Assembly: GCA_026182355.1 (NCBI GenBank)
Contig: JAPFBL010001928.1
Coordinates: forward strand, 4,315,501 to 4,379,500
DNA length: 64,000 bases
Reading direction: 5' to 3'
Source: Hermatobates lingyangjiaoensis
Lineage: Eukaryota > Arthropoda > Insecta > Hemiptera > Hermatobatidae
In this document: positions 55,600 to 64,000 of the stretch, one piece after another
Layout: the number at the start of each line of letters is the position of its first letter
How positions within the stretch are numbered: the stretch's first letter is position 1
Notes under the pieces: model-generated
The model's input: only the letters and a program-made list of their open reading frames with translations
Database searches by the model: none
What the model was told of the DNA's origin: nothing
Made by a program: the position numbers and the translations under genes

Positions 55600-56130
55600 C
55601 ATGACAATACGCCGTGTATCACATACAATGCGTAGGGGAGTCACGAATACACGCTATGTATGAATACCAATATGTAGGGGACTCACGAATACACGATATG
55701 TATCACTACCAATGCGTAGAGGAGTCACGAATACACTCTACAATATGTATCACTACCAATACGTAGGTGAGGCACGAATACACTCTACGTATCAATACCA
55801 ATGCGTAGGGGAGAAACGAATACAAGTTATGTATCACTATCAATGCGTAGGGGAGTCACGCATACACGCTATGTATAAATACCAATATGTATGGGACTCA
55901 CGAATACACGATATGTATCAATACCAATGCGTAGGGGAGTCACGAATACACTACAATATGTATCACTACCAATGCGTAGGTGAGGAACGAATACACTCTA
56001 CGTATCAATACCAATGCGTAGATGAGGAACGAATACAAGTTATGTATCACTATCAATGCGAATACACGATATGTATCAATACCAATATGTAGGGGACTCA
56101 CGAATACACGATATGTATCACTACCAAGGA
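55600..56130. repeat. 42-bp minisatellite, about 12 units
   Basis: CAAT(G/A)(C/T)GTA(G)GGGA..CACGAATACAC units start near 55626, 55668, 55710, 55757, 55799, 55841, 55883, 55925, 55970, 56012 and 56054. Spacing is 42 bp except twice (47 and 45). Because 42 is divisible by three, the array is open as 14-residue repeats on + (55712-56092) and partly on - (56137-55940). Confidence 0.93.
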
Positions 56131-59100
56131 CTGACACATCCTTCGCTCCTCATTATAAACTATTCATCATATGACTTGGAGGAACAAAAAGGACTTTGCG
56201 TAATGAAGACAGAATAGTTGTTCTTAGCAACTGTTGCAGTGATGAGGTCAAACAATGAATTGCTCGATACCATGTAAGAGGAAGTGCTAGTGTAACATGA
56301 GGCTCACAAGTGACATCTAGGTGAACAATTCAACACACATTGACAACCACTGATTGAAAAGCACATTCGTTAACCAATAACACTATCACTATGATTATCA
56401 CCTTAGTTCAGAAAGTATGAAAGAAATTTTCAAGATCGATATGATTTAGCAAGATCAAGAACCACTTAAGCTCGTAAAATTCGCAAGAAAATCGAAGGAA
56501 AAGTCATATAAATAATTAATAAACGGACGACTGAACAATTATAAGAAAACGGTGAAAAGACTATTATTACGGAATCAGCTCAAACAATTGATAAACTGTA
56601 CTTGATGTAAGTGAACAACGATCAGACTGCTGTAGAATCATTTCGGTTTATAGATAAATTAACTATATTACAAGTAGAAACCTAGTGTACTTTGATTATT
56701 CAGTAAAAATGAAAAGGAATAATAAGAGGTGTATATTAACTGCATATTATTGATATAGATTAACACTTTACAGAAAGATTATTTGTAGAGATGTTATCAC
56801 TTAGAGATTTCTTATTATTCTTACTATTTCGATAAGGTATTAAATACTTCAATTGGACACCAAAAAAAATGGCATCTTCTTTACAAGTTATGGCATATTG
56901 TTCAGATTAATACACAACTAACGGGGGCTCTGTGTAAATTGTGTTCCTTAAGCGAACAACCGACAGGTAGGATTGCTAAGAATGGTGCTGTACTCGCCTA
57001 TAAAGAATTACTTACTATCCGGTACAGAAATCCTTTAGATGAATCCCACAAACAGAGAGACTCATCTAAAGTTCCTTACCTACTTGCAGAAAACGAGGTT
57101 TCCTATCTAACTCCTCGTACTCTGCAGATAATCTAACATAGCTGTAGAGGTTTTCTAGCTACCTCCACTTACTCTGTAGGTAATCTAACAAACACTAGTA
57201 CCACTCACACAGCTACGGCTGTTAGAGGAAGAAAAGCCCTCCCACATTTACTAAACGACGATATGCCCTGAATGTGTGCACCGAGACCTATCCCAATGGG
57301 TCCACCCATATTGCAAGCGCATTCATCTGATACACCCGTGCTGTCTACCTATGGGGTCTGTGACTCTGTTGACCGTTGGTTAAGTCCTCTTTATTAGGCA
57401 GACAGATGGAATCCATCCATTGAATGACTGGGTACACAGCTTCCAGGGATAAGCTGTTTTGATTTGAAAACTAAACATTTTAAAAATTACATATTCCCAA
57501 CAGTTTTCCACAGAGGAAACCCAAACTACGTAGTTGAAGAATGGAGCTAATTATTTCAGGCTTCAAGCTCAGAAACCTTACTTCCTAATAATTAGTTTAA
57601 TGAACTTTTCTTTACTCAAGTATACACATTATAGAGGCAAAAATGGAGCTTTCATTTCAAGGAAACTGGTCTCGGCTATGAATACTGATTCCGAAACTAC
57701 CATATGTTGTCTAACAGTAAAAATAATTTAAAGTACAGAATCGAAAGGAGCTTTCTTAAAAGGAAAGAAATTTCTTTTTACGAACTAAGAGGTCGGACCG
57801 TGGAGATATGATCAGGGAAATTAGTAACTTTGCTTTAATTCTGAAATTTATCAATAAATAGTTCGTCACGAAAGTATTATAAACTACGGAGCCGGATCAT
57901 AGAGTAATAACTTTCAACAATCACGGTTCAACTATGAAATAATGATTTAAATACTAAGATTCCTATTTAAAAGCAAGCGCTAAAAAAAGATATAAAAACT
58001 AAAATAATATATAAATTAAATGTATATAAAGCACATGCAGCAGGATCCAGCCAAAATAGAGAATATTGCGGGAGACTACATGAAAAAAAAAACACAGAGT
58101 GGATATACAAATTACTATGCATCGATGAGCTGGGAGGCTGGAATCAACTCAAACCCTGGCTGCAACACGCTACTACTAATGCCTGCTTCCAACCTGAAGT
58201 CACACCCAGCTGCTTAGTCAAGACACACACACAAAGCACTTACAACTAAGTCTCCTCTGCACCAACACATTTACTCAGTCCTCACTGAGCACAAATCATG
58301 AAATGAACACAACTCTCACACATTATAAAAAGTCAAATCACAAAGTAAGTCAAAAAACAAAACAGTTAGCAATATAAAACTACTTCAACATATTCCCATA
58401 CAGCAACTTAAATGAAACCAGTAATCATTTTAAATGATAACCATATGTTTATATGTTAAATAAAAATAACATAAAGTAATCACTCTACACACGTACTATC
58501 ATGTTAGAATACACTGACAACTGATTATATATATATAAATCAACATATAAACCACAGTATAGACTATAAAGTATGACGAAGCAAGCTCTCGGCAGAGTCC
58601 TGTGGGTTTATACACTGATTTTTATGGCATGAGTTTAAGGTTTAACTATATATATCTTTGTGATAATTTCTTTAATTGTAGAGTCACGTGTCTTTATTAA
58701 GATATTTCTATATATATACACATAGACAGACACTTTTAAAAAATTGAAAATCAATCCAAAAGTCGGACAACAAGAGTTCAAGAATTACGAAAAAAAACAC
58801 ACATACACAGTAGATAAGCACATATATAGTCTCTTATTATCGGGTTGGCAACCGACAGAGAAGCGCCGATCAGAATACAAGTATACTGAAAAGTATTTTT
58901 AGGAAAAGAGTAAAGAAAAAAATCACAATAAAAAAAAGCGTAGCAGCATTATTCATAGCATAAAAAAATTATAATGTAAAATAAGAGAAATAAATCTAAA
59001 ACTCAAATATATAATAAAACTATAAAATAAAACAATGGTATTTATAAATTCAAACTAAACCCAAAACAAACTTATTTATTTTATTTCATACCTTTAGTTT

Positions 59101-59228
59101 TATATTGATTCTTATTTGTATTTGTTTACTTTTTATAAAGTTATAATTTTCATTTTATGTAAACTTTTTTTTTGCAAGATAGGATGTATCATTCCAGATG
59201 ATATATATTTTTAAATTAACTGTAATAT

Positions 59229-60213
59229 TATACCTCGTATCTAGAGAGCTCGGTCGGTTTCCTATCCTTCTGGTTCCCGTATTCAAGAGCAATTGATTGT
59301 GGATTTCATGATTCCCATAACTTACACCTGCTATCTAGATGATTGAACCTCTGGTGGCTGTTATATTGTGACTACAATACTTTTGTTTGTATGTTTATTT
59401 AATTATAAAATGTATTCTTTTATTTCTCATCTCATCATCTATTTCAAGTTGTTTGTGTCGTTTATCGAATTTTATTAAAGGTCTCGTTAAAATGTCTGTT
59501 TGATGGTTTGTCTGTTCGTGGTTTGTGTCGATTATTCGTTATATATTGTCCGTCATTTTATGTTTGTAAATTTCTATTTCTTCCCTTAAGTTTATTCGTT
59601 GTCCTTTTTATCCTGTCTATAGTAAGTCCATTGTAATGTAAAGACTGAAGTAAAAATTACATAGGGCAAAGTGGAAGAACACTAAAAGACAGATTCAAAG
59701 AGCACATTAAGGACTACACTAGAAATACAAATAAATCAAACTAAGCACCCCACCTAAGTAAATTTGAACATATCTTAGACAGTATGGAAAACACAATGGA
59801 CTTACTATAGACAGGAAAAAAAGGACAACGAATGAACTTAAGGGAAGAAGAACTAGAAATTTACAAACAAAATTACGGACAATATAACGAACAATCGACA
59901 CAAACCACAAACGGACAACCATCAAAACAGATATTTTAACATGACCTTTAAAAAATTTTGAAAGACGGTACAGAGAACTTGAAATAGATGATGAGATGAG
60001 GAAGAGAAAGATATAAAAAGAATACATTTTATAATTAAATAAACATACAAACAAAAATATTATAGTAACGATATAACAGCTACCATAGGTTCAATAATCT
60101 AGATAGCAGGTGTAAGTTATGGGAATCATGAAATCCACAAGTAATTGCTCTTGAATACGGGAACCAGAAGGATAGGAAACTGGCCGAGCTCTCCAGATTA
60201 TTATACGAGGTAT
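59229..60213. mobile_element. 985-bp foldback made from a second Penelope-like element
   Basis: Left arm 59229-59635 is the inverted copy of right arm about 59795-60213: ATACCTCGTATC..AGAGAGCTCGG / CCGAGCTCTCCAG..ATACGAGGTAT, CTATCCTTCTGGTTCCCGTA / inverted, ATGGTTTGTCTGTTCGTGGT / inverted. Between them is about 155 bp of single-copy endonuclease coding sequence. Both arms include coding and 3' end sequence, so an inverted, 5'-truncated duplication is the simplest reading. Confidence 0.88.
59650..59875 (+). pseudogene. Penelope-like GIY-YIG endonuclease fragment
   Basis: The + strand frame from about 59655 reads NYIGQSGRTLKDRFKEHIKD, YTRNTNKSN, stop, APHLSKFEHILDSMENTMDL, L, stop, TGKKGQRMNLREEELEIYKQ. 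This is the YIG half of the GIY-YIG endonuclease with the downstream H..E region typical of Penelope-like elements. Two stops break it. It differs from the 7664-8274 copy, so at least two lineages are present. Confidence 0.85.
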
Positions 60214-60378
60214 GACGTACAATATTACTATTACTATTAATTTTACTAACCTCAGTGGAAATAACACATTAACTATATTTAATATATTTTCAGTAAGACT
60301 GAAGACTGGAGATATATGAATTTATAAAAATATAAAAGAATTTACGATAAAAATGTGAAGTGATATATGAGATGTGAA

Positions 60379-60515
60379 GGTGAAGAAGTTATACGGTGAA
60401 GAAGTTATACGGTGAAGAAGTTATACGGTGAAGAAGTTATACGGTGAAGAAGTTATACGGTGAAGAAGTTATACGGTGAAGAAGTTATACGGTGAAGAAG
60501 TTATACGGTGAAGTT
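60379..60515. repeat. 16-bp minisatellite, 8 to 9 near-perfect units
   Basis: GGTGAAGAAGTTATAC repeats from 60379 with almost no divergence, which suggests recent expansion or length variation. Confidence 0.97.
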
Positions 60516-60679
60516 AGCATAGACTATCAATCCTACGAAAAAGATGGTGAGTAAAGTCAGCAGTGAGAGAAGTGAATTGAACCTGAAAGACAGACCACAA
60601 TCCGATTCTGAATTATTTTAGCCATATATAAATAATAACAGAAATAACAAAAGACTGTCAATTCACTTCTATATCAAAT

Positions 60680-61410
60680 CATTAGTTGTGCAATCCGTAA
60701 TTGTGTGGTATTTACTCATTCTGAGGTAAAATGGAAAAAAACAAACAAAAGTCTCCACACAAATGAAGTTTTATTCAACAGCAACAACGCGTTTCGAATA
60801 CTTTGTGTCTTCATCAGGAAGACACTATAATACAAATTATATCTAATCAGTTACAAAATTAGAGTGAAATAATAAAATTCAATTATGAGAATTCAAGACA
60901 TACCCAAGGATGTGGTGCTGAAGGGTTGGTTCAGTGAAAACAAGTAGGAAATAAGATCCGCTGCGAAAGAGTGGGGATAGGCATTTAGTAGATAAGGTGA
61001 CAAAGGTGTCCGGTATGCTTGAAAACCGTTAACCGTTTAAAAAAAAAGTTTATTTCCTCTATATTAATGTTTCTGGCCTTCTGTATTTCAGTTAACGGTT
61101 TTCAAGCATACCCGACAGCTTTGTCACCTTATCTCTTAAATTCCTATCCCCACTCTTTCGCAGCGGATCTATTTCCTACTTGTTCTTTTCACTGGACCAA
61201 CCCTTCAGCACCACATCCTTGGGTATGTCATGAATTCTCTTAATTGAATTGTATCATTTCACTCAAATTTTGTAACAGATTAGATATAATTTGTATTATA
61301 GTGTCTTCGAACACAAAGTGTTCGAAACGCGTTGTTGCTGTTGAATAAAACTTCATTTGTGTGGAGACTTTTGTTTGTTTATCCATTTTATCTCAGAATC
61401 ACTTCTATAT
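60680..61410. mobile_element. tail-to-tail pair of Penelope-like terminal repeats, family A
   Basis: An arm from about 60695 (TTCTGAGGTAAAATGG, GTCTCCACACAAATGAAG, AACAACGCGTTTCGAA, CCAAGGATGTGGTGCTGAAG) to about 61035 is inverted from about 61080 to 61400 (same blocks reversed, ending CCATTTTATCTCAGAA). The centre is AACCGTTAAC at about 61025. TTAGTTGTGCAATCCGTAAT at about 60683 also matches 8290-8315. The - side motif at 60786-60817 is CTGATGA..GAAA; the + side copy near 61295-61330 has lost CTGATGA. Confidence 0.88.
60786..60817 (-). ncRNA. hammerhead-ribozyme-like motif, family A
   Basis: CTGATGA, an imperfect hairpin (AGACAC-AAA-GTATTC), GAAA and palindrome ACGCGT then T on the - strand. 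The hairpin carries mismatches relative to 7343-7375. Confidence 0.45.
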
Positions 61411-61431
61411 TTCGACAATCGCCGTCATCAG
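61406..61431 (-). ncRNA. hammerhead-ribozyme-like motif, family E
   Basis: On the - strand: CTGATGA, CGGCGATTGTC (weak hairpin), GAAA, palindrome ATAT then A. It immediately abuts the family A terminal repeat pair, without its own inverted partner. Confidence 0.45.
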
Positions 61432-64000
61432 GAAGCGAATCTCACAGGGAGACAGAGCGGTCACTCAGCGTCTCACTTTTATAAGACGAAGATTGTCTTA
61501 ATGTAGATGTGATTTGTTAGTATCTATCTTTGTGTTACTTTCGTTATTGTTTTTATGTAAAGCCCTAAGGACCGTTTCATTTCATTTATACATATCAAAT
61601 TTAAAACAAATTTCACAAGCAAAGTGAAGCCTAAGAACTCAGATTTTTCAATATAAAGGAACATTGCAAAATAACAGAAATATCACGACAAAAAAATACA
61701 TGACTCTATAATCAAAGAATTCAACACAAAAATAAAGCCAATGTAAGAGGAGGTTCCAAAAGCTTTGGATGTCAAATGGCACTTTTTGTAACATACAAGA
61801 GTTTTAGCATCTTTCTTAACAAAGAGTTCTTTGATATCAAACAACCCCGAAAGCCATTACACTTTTCTCCACAATACTATAGTATACTTAACCATTTTAA
61901 TAAAATAATTAGTAATTTTAATATAATATTTTATGATATTGAGTAACTTCAATTTAATTGGTGTCAAGAAGGGTCTATGTAGTATTCCATAGATTTTATA
62001 GGGGCGCAATTTAAATTGCATGCAAAAATTTGAGGAATAAAAATCAACTGAAAATGACAAAGATTTTATATCTACCCTAAAACAATATAAAGGGAGGAAT
62101 AAGTACTGAAAGCAAAGCAGGCTAGCATTGCGTATAGTTCTCTTTCAGGTGAAAACGGATTTGAATAAATCAGAATATAGACCTTTCTTGCCAACATCCA
62201 CTCAATAAAACTATTTAGATCACTTTACCTGTTAGTAGTGATTAGAAAGAAAAACACATTCATTCCCATTTTTCAAAAATTCCAAACTTATTAAATTAAA
62301 AAAAAAATATTAATAATAAGAAGAAAAAGTTTTACAATTAACTTCACCGAATATAACAGCAACACAGTGAAACTAATTAGAGGTTTAAAGTGTGATTCAT
62401 TGATTTATGTTGAATGGTCACGCATTGACTTATGCCACGCATAGTCACGTTGTTGGATTGTCTTTTAGTTTCTCAACAAATTATTAAAACTAGTCGACCT
62501 GCGATGTAACATATGCCGGATGACTATTCACTAACGGTTGTACACTTACTGAATAGCACAGTTGTGCTCATAAAATAGTATGAGTATGTGACTATGGGTC
62601 AATGAAACTTTTGGGACTCTGCAGAGAGTAACAGACAACTTACTTAGACATAGCCAAGTATTTTTAATTGTTTAGTCAAGTGCCCCATTAATTATTACAA
62701 AGGTTAATCTAACAAGAAATTGTCTACGAACACAAGTGAGAAGCAAATTGGAATCTGATGAGTCAGGTAGTCCGAGGAATGAGGGCAGTTTGTGAAATAA
62801 CAGCTTTACCGTTAGTGCTAGAAGAGCACGTGTTCAGTTAGAGTTAGTTACGGTGCGCATGCAATGAGAGCTGGAGGGTGAGGTTATGTGCTCCAGTGTT
62901 GAGACACTTCGAGAATTATATATACACAAGAGTCAAAAAATTATTTTATAACCATATTATAACCTTGCAACTTCTAAATCAAAACTAAAAATCGTAACCA
63001 GTATGTACACTTTTTATTAAACAATATGACACAGACAAATATTAAATTTACGTTAAACACAAAAATAGAAATCTAACAAGTAAAACTATGTTTACTGGAA
63101 CATCAGATTACGAACAAATCTCGATGTTAGGTATTTGTAAAAAATACCTACACTAACTAACATGAGAAAGCAAAAATTTAGAACCGCCGATGAATAATCA
63201 ACCTGATGACGTGGATCATCCATAAGCAATATGGGTGCTACGACCAAATCGGCCACACTTTTTAGCTCTAAGCTTCTTACTGAATGCGAAAGGTCCTAAA
63301 GTTGGAACTAGCACATATGGTACTGCCACATAATAATATATTATACACTATGCATTATATTATGTAAACTGTGCATGATGTACACACGAACATACGACAA
63401 CATAGTATGCTGATTCTGGTGTAATTAATTACTATTGCTGAAAGATACCGTCAATAAAAAATCAGACACAGCTCGAATGGGATCTAAAACGAATAAACGA
63501 ATTGACATTCAATACTATAGACCTCAATTTAAATCATACCAAATTAGGTTGTAGCCAGAATTGTGAAACATCTTGTAGCCGTGAGCCGAGGTTATATCTC
63601 TGCAAGTTCAAAAAAATTAACAGAAATATTCGCAATAAATAATTCAAATAACGAATAAATACGAAAAATGTACAATGAAACTGTAATGCATATATAAAAC
63701 TTTTTCAGAACAACTGTCAAAAAAAAGTCTACTTTTTGACATTGTCTAATATGGTATTATAAAATTGACTGAAATGCATTCAGTAAGAAATGCATTCATT
63801 AAGATAAAAGAACGAACAAAGTCCTTTGGTTAATTTATGTAGTCGAAATGGCTAACAATAAAAAACACCTGCAGCAGAATGAAATATTGAAGCTTTTCCA
63901 GTCTACCTTTAAGAGAAACAAACAGGTACTGCAGATCCCTACTCTAAATACTCTTGAGTAACTAGTCACATGCAATATGCCCTTGAGGAATCAGCGTCAG

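Larger units (their letters stand above)
53322..64000 (-). other. upstream lipin intron or flank, no exon recognised
   Basis: No exon of lipin or another gene was recognised. The region holds foldbacks, a 37-bp tandem pair (54089-54160), a 42-bp minisatellite (about 55600-56130), a Penelope-like foldback (59229-60213), a 16-bp minisatellite (60379-60515) and paired terminal repeats (60680-61400). The lipin N-LIP exons are not here, so if the transcript continues upstream its intron exceeds 10 kb. Confidence 0.55.

Noticed and set aside
55600..56130. Regular repeats reminiscent of a CRISPR array
   Set aside because: The units are contiguous without unique spacers, and the window is clearly animal nuclear DNA.
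57180..57420. Moderately GC-rich block (CACACAGCTACGGCTGTTAG.., CCCAATGGGTCCACCCATAT..) as a possible structural RNA gene
   Set aside because: No rRNA, snRNA or tRNA signature or convincing fold could be recognised; left unassigned.
59719..60054. 111-codon hydrophobic open frame on the - strand
   Set aside because: Antisense shadow of the Penelope-like endonuclease fragment and its arm.

Overview
The window is AT-rich, intron-rich nuclear DNA from an animal, most likely an arthropod; a chelicerate would fit, but that is a guess from protein flavour and transposon load. It carries the 3' parts of two convergent, highly conserved genes. On the + strand is the C-terminal end of discs large (dlg1, a MAGUK scaffold): a 42-nt linker exon (3302-3343) and five exons (6698-20790) that together encode the whole guanylate-kinase-like domain. 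On the - strand is lipin (phosphatidate phosphatase): fourteen phase-consistent exons between 48571 and 27144, covering the middle domain, the catalytic C-LIP domain with its DxDxT motif and the stop codon. Two further small candidate exons lie upstream (49674-49712 and 53294-53321). The lipin N-terminal N-LIP exons and the dlg1 PDZ/SH3 exons are not seen and should lie outside the window.

Layout: 1-3301 dlg1 intron; 3302-20790 dlg1 exons and introns; 20791 to about 21490 dlg1 3' UTR; about 21490-27143 the gap between the two convergent 3' ends, including the lipin 3' UTR; 27144-48571 (or 53321) lipin exons and introns; 53322-64000 further lipin upstream intron or flank. About 95% of the window is non-coding.

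The non-coding part is rich in repeats. The last dlg1 intron holds a satellite of about 32 monomers of 158 bp, with 4-mer/5-mer higher-order periodicity, split by a 913-bp internally deleted mariner element with intact terminal repeats and TA duplications. Remnants of Penelope-like elements (GIY-YIG endonuclease fragments and terminal repeats), hAT pieces, tRNA-derived SINE-like heads, large foldbacks, minisatellites and perfect hairpins are scattered elsewhere.

The most interesting signal is a set of at least five sequence-distinct, mostly foldback-organised repeat families. Four of them share one architecture: CUGANGA, a short hairpin, GAAA, then a 4-6 nt palindrome ending in U followed by a non-G base. 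The fifth keeps the hairpin, GAAA and palindrome but has a decayed core. This is what minimal, dimer-forming hammerhead ribozymes of Penelope-like elements or animal retrozymes should look like. Hammerhead motifs in Penelope-like elements are already known; what is notable here is the number of families side by side in two genes and their inverted arrangement.
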